Positions 8,473 to 16,741 of a DNA stretch of 64,000 nt are shown piece by piece; the first letter of the stretch is position 1, and each line of letters starts with the position of its first letter. Below the pieces are notes generated by a model. It had not been told where the DNA came from, made no database searches, and saw only the letters and a program-made list of their open reading frames with translations. The DNA is taken from the NCBI RefSeq assembly GCF_003173775.1, contig NZ_CP029552.1:4529001-4593000 (forward strand), written 5' to 3'. This DNA is from Methylobacterium sp. 17Sr1-1 (lineage in GTDB: Bacteria > Pseudomonadota > Alphaproteobacteria > Rhizobiales > Beijerinckiaceae). The position numbers were made by a program, and so were the translations under genes.

Positions 8473-9423
8473 TCAGGTCACCGGAGGAGCTTGGACCGGC
8501 CGGCGCCGCCCGGTGAGGGCGTCGACGAGGCCGAACAGGGCGAGCGCGGCGAGCGCCAGCCCCTGGGTGAGGAAGACCAGCACGTAGAGGCCGATCAGGA
8601 TCGGCGTGCGGCCGGGCTTGCCGCGGCTGCGGTCGTGGAGCGCGGCGAGCCCCTGCAGCGCCAGGGCGGCCGCGAGGGCGCCGAGGAGGGCCACCCCGAA
8701 GGCGCCGGCATAGCCCGGCAAGAGCGAGAGCACGGCGCCGACGACCAATCCCCACAGGGCCCGGCGCGGCAGCACGGTGGCGGGCAGGTCCGGCCAGGGC
8801 CGGGCGAGGCGGCCGGAGATCTGCACCACCCGGGCGCCGGCCCAGAGATAGAAGGTCAGGAGCAGGGTGAAGGTCGTCGCCATGATGGCGGGCGCCAGGC
8901 CGGCGACCCGCTCGGCGATGCGGGCGAGGTCGTCCTCCTCCAGCCCGGCGCCGCGGGATGGTGTCTCCTGCATCTGCAGTTGCAGCATCGCCCGGGCGAG
9001 GCGGCGGACCCGCTCCTGGTAGGCGGCGTGGTCGCCGGAGGACAGCATCACCACGACGACGAGGGCGATCGCCGCGGTGACGGCGACCCAGGCCAGCAGC
9101 CGGCCGGTCGGGTACCATTCCATCCCGCCGGAGGACTTCTGGCGGCCGAGCAGCGCGAGGTAGCCGAGCCACCAGGCCGGCAGGGCGGTCGAGACCAGGA
9201 AGGCGAGGCCGCGCAGGGGCGACGAGACGATCGCGAGGGCGAGCGTGCCGGAGGCTGCGGCGACGAGGCCGGTCCGGTGGCTCCAGCCCATCGCCACGAT
9301 CAGGATCGGCAGCGGGGCGAGCAGGTAGAGGGCCAGCGCGAGCGGCGTCGCCTGGACGACGACCCCGATCAGGAGCGCCGAGGCGAGGCCGGCGACGACG
9401 CCGATGCCGGTGTGACGAACCAT
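8473..9423 (-). CDS. DUF2232 multi-pass membrane protein
   Basis: A 316-residue integral membrane protein with about eight hydrophobic segments, a charged periplasmic or cytosolic loop near residues 130-170 (ERVRRLARAMLQLQMQ) and a short polar C-terminus. It belongs to the DUF2232 (YybS-like) group, whose members in alphaproteobacteria sit, as here, between rpsR and rplI. The molecular role is unknown; the position alone suggests coexpression with ribosomal proteins and the replicative helicase. ATG 9423. Confidence 0.85.
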   Translation of the reverse strand: MVRHTGIGVVAGLASALLIGVVVQATPLALALYLLAPLPILIVAMGWSHRTGLVAAASGTLALAIVSSPLRGLAFLVSTALPAWWLGYLALLGRQKSSGGMEWYPTGRLLAWVAVTAAIALVVVVMLSSGDHAAYQERVRRLARAMLQLQMQETPSRGAGLEEDDLARIAERVAGLAPAIMATTFTLLLTFYLWAGARVVQISGRLARPWPDLPATVLPRRALWGLVVGAVLSLLPGYAGAFGVALLGALAAALALQGLAALHDRSRGKPGRTPILIGLYVLVFLTQGLALAALALFGLVDALTGRRRPVQAPPVT

Positions 9424-9491
9424 GACACCTTGTCCGCTGTCCCGCCGCCCGTCCGGGCGGGGTTAGAGGCGCAAAACAGAACGCCCCAGCG

Positions 9492-9516
9492 ACCCGGCGG
9501 CAGGAAGCCGCCGGGT
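9492..9516 (-). terminator. hairpin after rpsR, likely terminator or attenuator
   Basis: A perfect 10-bp stem (ACCCGGCGGC/GCCGCCGGGT) with a 5-base loop lies 11 bp past the rpsR stop. A short T-rich stretch (TTCTGTTTT) follows about ten bases further on the minus strand. It could set the ratio between S6/S18 and the downstream genes. Confidence 0.5.
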
Positions 9517-9527
9517 TGTTGATCAGA

Positions 9528-9779
9528 TCAGCGGATCACGTAGGGCAGGAAGCCCAGGAAGCGGGCGCGCTTGATCGCCTGGGCGAGCTCGCGCTGCTTC
9601 TTGGCCGACACCGCGGTGATGCGCGAGGGCACGATCTTGCCACGCTCGGAGACGTAGCGCGAGAGCAGCTTCACGTCCTTGTAGTCGATCTTCGGGGCGT
9701 TGGGGCCCGAGAACGGGCAGGTCTTGCGCCGACGGAAGAACGGACGACGGCCACCGCCGCCACCAGCACCGAAAGCCAT
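9528..9779 (-). CDS. rpsR: 30S ribosomal protein S18
   Basis: Small-subunit protein that pairs with S6 on the platform of the 30S subunit. The 83 residues show a Gly/Arg-rich N-terminus, [27 protein letters not shown] and [20 protein letters not shown], the classical S18 pattern. It begins three bases after the rpsF stop on the minus strand, so the two are cotranscribed and probably made in equal amount. Confidence 0.97.
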   Translation of the reverse strand: MAFGAGGGGGRRPFFRRRKTCPFSGPNAPKIDYKDVKLLSRYVSERGKIVPSRITAVSAKKQRELAQAIKRARFLGFLPYVIR

Positions 9780-9782
9780 GGC

Positions 9783-10262
9783 TTACTGCTCCTCGTTCGT
9801 GTTGCGCTCGGCGCGCTCGGTGCGCTCACCGCGCTCCGGACGGTCGCCGCGCTCGGGGCGGTCACCGCCGCCAAAGCCGCCGCCGAAGCCGTCGTCGTCG
9901 CGGCGACGGCCGCGCTCGCGGTCCTTGCGCTCGTCGCGATCGCGCTTCTGCATCATCGCGGACGGCTCGGACTCGAGCTCCTCGACGCGCACGGTCATGA
10001 AGCGCAGCACGTCCTCGGAGATGCGCATCTGGCGCTCCATCTCGGCGAGGGCCGCCGGGGGAGCGTCGATGTTGAGGAGGGTGAAGTGCGCCTTGCGGTT
10101 CTTGCGGATGCGGTAGGCGAGAGACTTCACGCCCCACATCTCGGTCTTCTCGACCTTGCCGCCGTTCTGCTCGATGACGGACTTGTAGGTCTCGACCATC
10201 GTTTCGACCTGCTGCGAGGTCACGTCCTGGCGAGCCAGGAACACATGCTCATAGAGAGCCAT
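9783..10262 (-). CDS. rpsF: 30S ribosomal protein S6
   Basis: Small-subunit protein and partner of S18. The core (residues 1-95) shows [36 protein letters not shown] and [18 protein letters not shown]. The remaining 60 residues are a highly charged Arg/Asp/Glu/Gly tail with repeated [18 protein letters not shown] units, as in other alphaproteobacteria. First gene of the minus-strand ribosomal cluster; a promoter and a structured leader lie upstream. Confidence 0.97.
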   Translation of the reverse strand: MALYEHVFLARQDVTSQQVETMVETYKSVIEQNGGKVEKTEMWGVKSLAYRIRKNRKAHFTLLNIDAPPAALAEMERQMRISEDVLRFMTVRVEELESEPSAMMQKRDRDERKDRERGRRRDDDGFGGGFGGGDRPERGDRPERGERTERAERNTNEEQ

Positions 10263-10283
10263 GATGGGCCTTTCTCAGGGAGA

Positions 10284-10330
10284 CTAAGGCCCGCTGCACG
10301 AGCACGCGGGAAGCGGTTTCGGGCGTCGGG
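10284..10330 (-). promoter_or_regulatory. candidate S6:S18-type leader RNA upstream of rpsF
   Basis: On the minus strand CCGAAAC (10316-10322) is followed by a strong hairpin, 10290-10310 (CCCGC-TGC arms, TCGT loop), about 30 bases before the rpsF start. A conserved CCGAA next to a stem is the known binding feature by which the S6:S18 complex represses its own mRNA in many bacteria. The match is by eye only. Confidence 0.35.
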
Positions 10331-10492
10331 CCGGTTCGTCCTCGCGTCGCACGGCGCCAAGCCCTTCGAGCCTGCAAAGGCCCGAGCGGTTGTTCGAAGG
10401 CGGAGACACGGGACGACGGGGCGAACCCCTGTGCCGGGACTGAGCCCGACACCGTCCGTTCAGCCCCCGGCCGGAGCGAACGCGAGGCGCGG

Positions 10493-10520
10493 CCTATAGC
10501 AGGTTTTGACGGGATGGCAA
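10493..10520 (-). promoter_or_regulatory. likely promoter of the rpsF cluster
   Basis: On the minus strand TTGCCA (10515-10520) and TATAGG (10493-10498) are separated by 16 bases, close to a housekeeping sigma-70 promoter. This gives a leader of roughly 220 bases ahead of rpsF. The rest of the 10263-10644 gap has no gene that I can support. Confidence 0.5.
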
Positions 10521-10644
10521 GAGAGCGGGCAAGAGAGAGGACGAGAGAGGGGACGAGGGCGAGAGCGCGCAGGACGGCGCTAAGGCCGGCGTAACCATCG
10601 CGCCGCTAGGGTATCGCTGCGTTCACCACAGGATCTCTCGCCCT

Positions 10645-11625
10645 ATGGCGTCGGCCGCGGCCTTCCGACCCGACAGACGGCCGCCGGCGGCCTTGCTCGC
10701 CGACCTCGTCGAGGCCGCCGAGCAGGTCGTCGATGCGGGCCGCACCCTCGACGGCGTCGCCGATCTCCTGGTCGCCCGGGCCGACGGGCTCTCCGCCACG
10801 CAGGTCGGCGCCTTCGACGAGGTCCTGACGGTGCTCGTCGAGGGGGCCGGCACGGGATCGCGCGGGCGGCTCGCCCGGCAGGTCACCGCCCTCGCCCGGC
10901 CGCCGCGCAAGCTGGCCCGGCGCCTCGCCTGCGATCCCGAGGCGAGCGTCGCGGTGCCGGTGCTCGCGCGCTGCGCGGCCCTGCCCGACGAGGTGCTGCT
11001 GCGCGTCGCCCGAAGCCGCGGACCGGTGCATCTCGCGGCCATCGCCCGGCGCGCGACGGTCGCCGCCCGGGTGGCGGACGTGCTCGCCGACCGGGGCGAC
11101 CAGGCGGTGATGGGGACGCTCGTCGCCAATCGCGGGGCGCAGCTCTCGCTGTCGGCGCTGACGCTCCTGTCCGCGCGCATGGAGGACCGGGACCGCCTCG
11201 CGGCGGGGCTGGCGGCCCGCGGCGGCCTGCTGCCGGGCCAGCGCGACGCGCTCCTGCGGCCTGCCGCCCGCCCCGGCCCGACGCGGCGCGCCGTCGCGGC
11301 GGTCGCCCTGCGGGTCCGGCTCGGCCTCGAGGAGGCCGACCTGCGCAGCTGGCTCGCGCATGGCCGGATCGCCGAGGCGCTGATCGGCCTCGCCCACCTC
11401 GCCGGCTGCCCGCCCGAGCGGGCCGAGGCGGCGCACCGCTCCCCGGCGTCGCGGGCGCTCGCCCTAATCGTGCGGGCGGCGGATCTGCGCCTCTCGACCC
11501 TCGGCGCCTATCTGCGGGCCCGGCCCGGCCCGGCCCCGACCGCCGAGGCGGCCGGCGCGGCGGTGCAGGCCTACCGCTCCGTCACGGTGGCGCAGGCCCG
11601 CGCGCTGGTCGCGCAGCAGGGGTGA
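10645..11625 (+). CDS. DUF2336 domain protein
   Basis: A 326-residue, Ala/Arg/Leu-rich helical protein of the DUF2336 group. The pattern of repeated helices (DEVLTVLVEGAGTGSRGRLA, LACDPEASVAVPVLARC, LPDEVLLRVAR, HLAAIARRATVAARVADVL, GTLVANRGAQLSLSAL) resembles HEAT-like repeats and the family signature of DUF2336. No catalytic motif, signal peptide or membrane segment is seen. DUF2336 proteins are common and uncharacterised in alphaproteobacteria. It is a single-gene unit, divergent from rpsF. Confidence 0.8.
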   Translation: MASAAAFRPDRRPPAALLADLVEAAEQVVDAGRTLDGVADLLVARADGLSATQVGAFDEVLTVLVEGAGTGSRGRLARQVTALARPPRKLARRLACDPEASVAVPVLARCAALPDEVLLRVARSRGPVHLAAIARRATVAARVADVLADRGDQAVMGTLVANRGAQLSLSALTLLSARMEDRDRLAAGLAARGGLLPGQRDALLRPAARPGPTRRAVAAVALRVRLGLEEADLRSWLAHGRIAEALIGLAHLAGCPPERAEAAHRSPASRALALIVRAADLRLSTLGAYLRARPGPAPTAEAAGAAVQAYRSVTVAQARALVAQQG

Positions 11626-11732
11626 ACGGAGCGGGAGCACGGTACACGACAGGGGCACAGGGCCGAGGTTCGATACGGCCAGGTTTCGGCGCGGCCAAGA
11701 TTTAGCGGGGAGGCATTCAGTTTCCGCTCCTC

Positions 11733-11783
11733 CCCTCTCCCGGATCTCCTTCCGCTGACGCTCCAGTCGTGCGGGAAAGGGGG
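11733..11783. repeat. family C element, half copy
   Basis: One arm of the family C repeat: CCCGGATCTCC, then TCCGCTGACGCTCCAGTCGT and GCGGGAAAGGG. It matches the right arm of the full copy at 48188-48237 with few differences. It lies between the convergent DUF2336 and esterase genes. The rest of this 213-bp gap holds no gene. Confidence 0.8.
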
Positions 11784-11838
11784 AATCGTACGCCTCCCCG
11801 CCGCGCGACGGGGACAGCCGCGCCGCGGCCCCGTCCGG

Positions 11839-12999
11839 TCACGGAGCCTTCGCGGCCGTCCCCAGATGCTTGTCGAGGAAGGCGGCGATCTCGGTGAAGA
11901 CCTCGCGGGTCTCCGGCGCGTCCGGATCGAACAGGTACTGGGCGTGGCTCATGCCCTCGAACACCTGGAGCGAGGCGTCGACCCCGGCCTGGCGCAGCTT
12001 GCGGTGGGTGCGCACGGTGTTGGAGAGGAAGAGGTCGCGGGTGCCGGTGGTCAGGATGGTGGGCGGCAGGCCGCGCAGGTCGCCGTAGATCGGCGAGAGC
12101 TGGGGGTCGCGCAGGTCGTGGCCGTCGGCGTAGAGCTTCGCCGCCCGGGTCAGCACGCCGTCATAGGAGACGAGCACGTTGTCCAGCCACTCGTTGGCCT
12201 TGTAGCTGTCGCCGGTCTCGGTCAGGTCGGACCAGGGCGTGCCGGGGGCGATGGCGGCCGGGAGCGGCAGCCCCTCGCGTCGGGCCCGCAGCATCAGCGC
12301 CAGGGTCATGCCGCCGCCGGTCGAGGTGCCGAACACCGCCATGTTCCCGGCCGGCTGCAGGGCGAGCGCGGCCTTCCACACCGCCATCGCGTCGTCCATC
12401 GCCGCCGGGTAGGGCGCGTCCGGGGGCATGCGGTAGTCGAACGAGATCACCGTGAAGCCGCCGAAGGCCGCCATCAGCACCGCCTCCAGCGTGCCGGCCT
12501 CGCCCGGGTTGTAGACGTAGCCGCCGCCGTGGATGTGGATCAGCAGCCGGTGGCGGTTGCGCTCGGGCACCACCTTCGGGGCGATGATCCAGGCCTTGAC
12601 GCCGCCGATCACCTCCGGGGTCGAGACCACGCCGAGGCGCTCGCGCAGGGCCGGCAGGGGCGCGGCGGTCTGGGCCGCGAGCTTCGCCACCAGCGCCTTC
12701 CACTCCGCCGCATTGCCCGGATCGGCGTTCCAGGCCGGGGTCTTGTAGGGCGCCGCGATCGCCGCCTGGAATTCGGGGCTCACCGTGCCCGGCACCGGGA
12801 TGCGCCGGCCCGGCACGGTGCGCGGGCCGGGCGCGGCGTTGGCGGCGTTCTGCGCCGCCTCCATGCGGGCGAAATCCGACGCGTCGGCGCTCGGCGGGCC
12901 GGCCGGCTGCGGCTGCTGCGCGAGGACGGCCGTCGGCAGCGCGGCGGCGAGCGGGGCGGCCAGGAGCAGCAGGGCGGCGAGGCGGCGCGGGCCGGACAA
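11839..12999 (-). CDS. secreted alpha/beta hydrolase (HSL-type esterase/lipase)
   Basis: A 386-residue exported esterase. A signal peptide (about residues 1-27, ending AVLAQ) precedes a linker and an alpha/beta-hydrolase fold. The oxyanion motif HIHGGGYVYNPGE, the nucleophile elbow FGTSTGGGM (GTSTG in place of GDSAG), TGTRDLFLSNT with the Asp, and EGMSHAQYLF with the His make a complete triad of the hormone-sensitive-lipase type. The only start that keeps the signal peptide is TTG 12999; a stop codon lies 18 bases upstream in frame. Substrate is unknown. Confidence 0.88.
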   Translation of the reverse strand: MSGPRRLAALLLLAAPLAAALPTAVLAQQPQPAGPPSADASDFARMEAAQNAANAAPGPRTVPGRRIPVPGTVSPEFQAAIAAPYKTPAWNADPGNAAEWKALVAKLAAQTAAPLPALRERLGVVSTPEVIGGVKAWIIAPKVVPERNRHRLLIHIHGGGYVYNPGEAGTLEAVLMAAFGGFTVISFDYRMPPDAPYPAAMDDAMAVWKAALALQPAGNMAVFGTSTGGGMTLALMLRARREGLPLPAAIAPGTPWSDLTETGDSYKANEWLDNVLVSYDGVLTRAAKLYADGHDLRDPQLSPIYGDLRGLPPTILTTGTRDLFLSNTVRTHRKLRQAGVDASLQVFEGMSHAQYLFDPDAPETREVFTEIAAFLDKHLGTAAKAP

Positions 13000-13089
13000 T
13001 GGACGGCAATCCTGTCAGCGTGGAGCGCCGCACGATTCGCATGGCCGTCCCCATCCCGCAAGATGGGCCGGTCCGGCGGGGGCGCCCCG

Positions 13090-13764
13090 CTACGGCAGCC
13101 CGCGCCGCAGGGGCGAGGCGTCGTAGCCGTCGAGCAGGTCCTGCGGATCGCGGTAGATCGCGGTGCAGCCGGCCTCGCCGAGCTGGGCCTCCGGGAAGCC
13201 GCCGCACAAAACGCCGATCACCGGCAGCCCGGCCTTCACCGCGGCCTCGGCGTCGTAAGGCGAATCGCCGATCACGATCGCCTGGCCCCGGGACGGGCGG
13301 CCGAGCTTGTCGAGCGCGGCCTCGAAGATGTCCGGATGCGGCTTCGAGCGCTCGGCCTCGTCGGAATTGGTCGCCACGTCGACGAGGTCGCGGATGCCGG
13401 CGATCTCCTGGTAGCGCTCCACCTCCTCCGCCTTGCCGGAGGAGGCGAGCGCCAGGACGTGCCCTTCCGCCTTCAGCCGCTCGAACAGGGCCCGCACCCC
13501 GGGAAACGGCTTCACCTCCGGCAGGTATTTCGTCTTGAACAGGTCGGAGCGGAATTTCTCGAGTTTCTCGCCCTCGCGCTCCAGGCGCTCCTTGGGCACG
13601 AAGACCGGCATCAGCTGGTCGCCGCCCTTGCCGATCTGGCTGCGGACCCGATCGGCCGGGACCGTGATGCCGAAGGCGGCGAACGCCTCCGCCCAGGCCT
13701 TGGCGTGCAGGTCGACGCTGTCGAGCAGGGTCCCGTCGATGTCGAAGATCAGGTGGCGGATCAT
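13090..13764 (-). CDS. HAD-superfamily hydrolase (phosphatase)
   Basis: A 224-residue HAD subfamily IA phosphatase. Motif I FDIDGTLLDS gives the Asp nucleophile and acid/base, motif II is ALASSGK, motif III is the Lys in RSKPHPDIFE, and motif IV is VIGDSPYDAEAA. A helical cap lies between about residues 15 and 90. The pattern is close to phosphoglycolate phosphatase/beta-phosphoglucomutase-like proteins; the true substrate is not evident. ATG 13764 is the start of the fold; the much longer open frame upstream has no recognisable domain. It is 90 bp upstream of the esterase start on the same strand. Confidence 0.9.
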   Translation of the reverse strand: MIRHLIFDIDGTLLDSVDLHAKAWAEAFAAFGITVPADRVRSQIGKGGDQLMPVFVPKERLEREGEKLEKFRSDLFKTKYLPEVKPFPGVRALFERLKAEGHVLALASSGKAEEVERYQEIAGIRDLVDVATNSDEAERSKPHPDIFEAALDKLGRPSRGQAIVIGDSPYDAEAAVKAGLPVIGVLCGGFPEAQLGEAGCTAIYRDPQDLLDGYDASPLRRGLP

Positions 13765-13933
13765 GGCGGGAGTCTCGTCTGTTGCAGCCGAGCACGAAAG
13801 CCATGCAAAGCGCCGGGGTTCCGTGCGGCGCAAGCGGCGCGGCTGGCCTTCGGGCGGCGCGACCGTTAGAGGTTCGTCAACGCCGTTCCCGCCGGCCGGT
13901 GGGACGGCTCCTTCGAGAGCCCGGGAAGTGTCG

Positions 13934-14305
13934 ATGTCCGTCCTGTCCAGAGCCTGCCTCGTCGCGGCCGTGGCCGCGCTCGCGGGCGGCTGCATCAGCA
14001 ATCCCCTCGGCCAGGTCGGCGGCGTGCTCCCGGCGGGCGATGTCGGCCCGCCGCCCTCCTTGCGCGGCGACGTGAAGCTGCCGGCCCGCAGCAGCGGCGA
14101 CCTCGCCCAGGCGGCGACCGAGCCGACCCGCCGCCTCAACGTCCCGACCAATTCCCGCGCGAGCGGCGACACCCTGAGCGCTCCGCCCCGGCGCATCCGT
14201 CGCGAGGACATCGAGGGCGAGGGCGGCGCCGGCGGCAGCAGCGGCGGCAGCCTGTCGCCCACCATGGGCTCGGGCGGCTCGGTCGGCCTCGGCGGGAAGT
14301 TCTGA
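13934..14305 (+). CDS. small outer-membrane-type lipoprotein, function unknown
   Basis: A 123-residue predicted lipoprotein. The N-terminus MSVLSRACLVAAVAALAGGC has an n-region, hydrophobic core and lipobox LAGGC with Cys20. The mature part is Pro/Gly/Ser-rich and looks disordered, ending in a Gly-Ser stretch. No family is recognised. It lies divergent from the HAD gene (170 bp between starts) and its end is 10 bp from the convergent HARP-like gene. Confidence 0.65.
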   Translation: MSVLSRACLVAAVAALAGGCISNPLGQVGGVLPAGDVGPPPSLRGDVKLPARSSGDLAQAATEPTRRLNVPTNSRASGDTLSAPPRRIRREDIEGEGGAGGSSGGSLSPTMGSGGSVGLGGKF

Positions 14306-14315
14306 GCGGCGAGCT

Positions 14316-15299
14316 CTAGGAACTTCGGGAGTCGCGGCTCTCCGCACCGGCCTTGGCGGCTGCGCGGCGGGCCCGGGTCTCCTGCGCCCGCGCGGTCTCG
14401 CGCAGGCGCCGCAGGCGCTCCTCCAGGCCGGCGCGGGTCGCCGGCCACCAGCCGCGGCCGGGCGCATCGGGCGCCGCCGCCGGCACCGCCTCGGCGATCT
14501 CGCCGAAGGTCGGGATCCGCCACCAGCCCCAGACCAGCGGCCCCGGCGTGGTGATCGACGGGTAGTGGGCGAGCGCGTCGGTCTCGGCGATGGGGGCGTC
14601 GTCGAGGGCCTCGAACACCACCACCCCCGCCTCGGCCACCTCGACCGCCGCGCCGAGCGGGGGAGGATCGCCCCGCGGCACCGGGTGGCGCCGGCGCCGG
14701 CGCTCGGCTTCCGCCGCGGGGTCGCGGGCGGCCTCGCGCCGGGCGCGCCGCACCGCCGGCTCGTTGGCGGCCGCCGCCTCTTCGATCACCGGCCAGACCG
14801 CTTTCAGTGCCTCGTAGGAGCGCCAGGGCACCCGCCAGGCCCGGATCTCCGGCGCCCAGGCGGCGAACGGAATGGTGCGCAGGGTATCGACGACAATCCG
14901 CGAATAGGGCGTGCGGACCAGGAGCGCCTCGGCTTGCGCCGCCAGGTAGGGGCTCTCCAGGGGCTCGAAGGCGTAGGCGTCGCGGCCCTTGTCGTCGCCG
15001 TAGGCATCGAGCGCGGAGATCTCCCGGGCGATCCAGGCATCGGCCCGCTGCTCGGCGGTGGTGCCGGGCACGAACCAGCGCCGGAGCTTGCGCCGCCAGC
15101 GGGCGGTCGGAAAACTCTCCTTGAAGCGGGCCAGGAGCGCGCGGTCGAACGGCATCGCCACCAGCACGCCGGGGCGCTTGGCGGTGCCGGGCGCCACCGC
15201 GAAGCCCGCCCCGCGGGCGACCTCGCCGGCGGGCGCCCCCGGCGCGTCGGGCGCCTCCTGCCGGTCGTCCCGCCTGTCCTCCTGCCCCGCCTCGGTCAT
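14316..15299 (-). CDS. hypothetical protein with a HARP-like segment
   Basis: A 327-residue protein without signal peptide. After an acidic Pro/Ala N-terminus, residues about 40-100 read VLVAMPFDRALLARFKESF, then PTARWRRKLRRWFVPGTT. This spacing of hydrophobics, basic residues and RxW resembles the HARP domain of annealing helicases (SMARCAL1 type), but no ATPase domain is attached. The C-terminus has two Arg/Ala-rich coiled stretches (AVRRARREAARDPAAEAERR and the last 40 residues). Trp-rich segments occur at GPLVWGWWRIPTFGE and GRGWWPATR. Function unknown; DNA or RNA binding is inference. It is followed upstream by the PRC-barrel gene with 7 bp between. Confidence 0.7.
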   Translation of the reverse strand: MTEAGQEDRRDDRQEAPDAPGAPAGEVARGAGFAVAPGTAKRPGVLVAMPFDRALLARFKESFPTARWRRKLRRWFVPGTTAEQRADAWIAREISALDAYGDDKGRDAYAFEPLESPYLAAQAEALLVRTPYSRIVVDTLRTIPFAAWAPEIRAWRVPWRSYEALKAVWPVIEEAAAANEPAVRRARREAARDPAAEAERRRRRHPVPRGDPPPLGAAVEVAEAGVVVFEALDDAPIAETDALAHYPSITTPGPLVWGWWRIPTFGEIAEAVPAAAPDAPGRGWWPATRAGLEERLRRLRETARAQETRARRAAAKAGAESRDSRSS

Positions 15300-15306
15300 G
15301 ACCGTC

Positions 15307-15759
15307 TCAGATCGTCGGGGCCCGGCCACCGTAATAGTCGTCGAGGCGCCCGCCATAGGACGGATCGGTGAAGGGGTCCTCGTCCGGGCCGTGGCGCGGG
15401 GCGCCCGCGAGGGTGTCGGCGTCGATGTCGATGACGTAGCCGCCGAGCCGCACGTCGTAGGTCAGCGCCTTCCAGGGCACCGGGTGGTAGCTCTCGCCGA
15501 AGCCGAGGAAGCCGCCGAAGGACAGGACCGCATAGGCGACCTGCCCGGTCACCTTGTCGACCATGAAGTTGTAGACGCTGCCGAGATGCTCGCCCTTGCG
15601 GTCGTAGACGGCGGTGCCCTCGACCTTGTTCGAGGCGATCAGCCGGCGGGTCTCGTCGAGGGCGACGCCGTCGCCGGACGGGTCGAGCTCCATCGTGCCG
15701 GGCTCGCGGTAGGCGCGCTCGTTCGGCGAGGCGCGGTTCTGCGGGAGTTCGGTCGGCAT
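15307..15759 (-). CDS. PRC-barrel domain protein
   Basis: A 150-residue cytosolic protein. The PRC-barrel core is at about residues 40-115: GTAVYDRKGEHLGSVYNFMV, GQVAYAVLSFGGFLGFGE and YHPVPWKALTYD. PRC barrels serve as RNA-processing (RimM-like) or photosystem assembly modules; in this stand-alone form the role is unknown. The C-terminus is Asp/Tyr/Gly-rich. ATG 15759 is the first good start at the family's N-terminus. A second, exported PRC-barrel protein is encoded at 41108. Confidence 0.85.
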   Translation of the reverse strand: MPTELPQNRASPNERAYREPGTMELDPSGDGVALDETRRLIASNKVEGTAVYDRKGEHLGSVYNFMVDKVTGQVAYAVLSFGGFLGFGESYHPVPWKALTYDVRLGGYVIDIDADTLAGAPRHGPDEDPFTDPSYGGRLDDYYGGRAPTI

Positions 15760-15852
15760 GGCGGGACTCCGGGACTGGTGTGCCTCGGGGGAACCGGTCT
15801 CGCCCGCGACGGTTCCGCGCCCTCGGTGCGCCCCTCCCCTCTTCCGCGTCAT

Positions 15853-16338
15853 TCAGCGCATCCCGGCCTCTTCCGAGCCCTGCGCCGCCTCCTCCCGCTG
15901 CTGCTGGTCCACCTCGGTGCGCACCGTGCGGCTCGCCAGCGTCATCTCGATCGCGAAGGCGGTGAGCGAGGCGAGCGTGCAGACGATGGCGGCGCCGAAC
16001 AGGAAGAACAGCACGCTCGCCACCGCGGCGTCCCGCAGGGTGCCGAGGAAGAGGGTCAGCACCGCGCCGCAGATCGCGACGCCGCCGAGCGCCGCGATCA
16101 CCACCGCCACGTCGAGGGCGAGGCTGCGCCGGCGCAGGTCGCGGAGCCGGGCCTGGTCGCCGGGCCGCTCGGCGATGCGGTCGGAGAGCTTCTCGACCTG
16201 GTCAGCGATGCGGGCGTGGCGGGTCGAGAAGACGTTGAGCAGCGTCGCGATGCCGGAGAGCAGGAAGACCGGGGTCAGCGCCACCTGGATGATGTGGGCG
16301 GTCGAGTCGACCTGGGACGGATCGGCGGAGGGGAGCAT
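15853..16338 (-). CDS. DUF2721 membrane protein
   Basis: A 161-residue inner-membrane protein of the DUF2721 family. It has three predicted membrane segments: near residues 17-35 (IIQVALTPVFLLSGIATLL), 75-100 and 108-132. Between the first and second is a conserved basic loop with STRHARIADQVEKLSDR. Function unknown. It is upstream of the PRC-barrel gene on the same strand (93 bp). Confidence 0.85.
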   Translation of the reverse strand: MLPSADPSQVDSTAHIIQVALTPVFLLSGIATLLNVFSTRHARIADQVEKLSDRIAERPGDQARLRDLRRRSLALDVAVVIAALGGVAICGAVLTLFLGTLRDAAVASVLFFLFGAAIVCTLASLTAFAIEMTLASRTVRTEVDQQQREEAAQGSEEAGMR

Positions 16339-16741
16339 GCGGGATCGGGGGGCGGGCGGGGGCGCGGCCGGGCGCCGGAACCGGATCCTCGCGATATAGG
16401 GTACGGCGGCGACACGGCATCACGCCACGTCGATTCCGCAATGCAGCAGACGAAAAGATGCCGCTCCATTCCGGCATAAGTACTCCATTAGAGTATTTAC
16501 GCCCTGATGGCGGCAGCGGGGACCTGGGACGCAGAGACGCTATATTCTCGGGCGCGCGATCCGCCCCGGCGCGCCGGGGCGGACGATCCGTCATCCGGAT
16601 CACGGCGAGGATGCATTGCCGCCAAGGCCCTTCCGTCCCGGCGGAAACTTGACGCCCGGCCGGTACAAAATTACTGGTACTCGCAGGAGTTGCAGCTTTC
16701 CGCCGGGCAACCCGTCGGAATGCGTTCCAGCGGAGGGGTGC
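16339..16741. other. 403-bp gap with AT-rich patch and inverted repeat
   Basis: Region between divergent DUF2721 and PAS genes. It is clearly richer in A/T than its surroundings. TACTC-N5-GAGTA lies at 16481-16495 and GGTAC occurs twice, at 16662-16666 and 16676-16680. These are candidate regulator sites. Short open frames here look accidental. Confidence 0.5.

Noticed and set aside
11672..11690. T-loop-like GGTTCGATAC suggesting a tRNA
   Set aside because: No acceptor or anticodon stem can be built around it; no tRNA found anywhere in the window.
11866..13869. 667-codon plus-strand frame opposite the esterase and HAD genes
   Set aside because: Both real genes on the other strand have full catalytic motifs; this frame has none.
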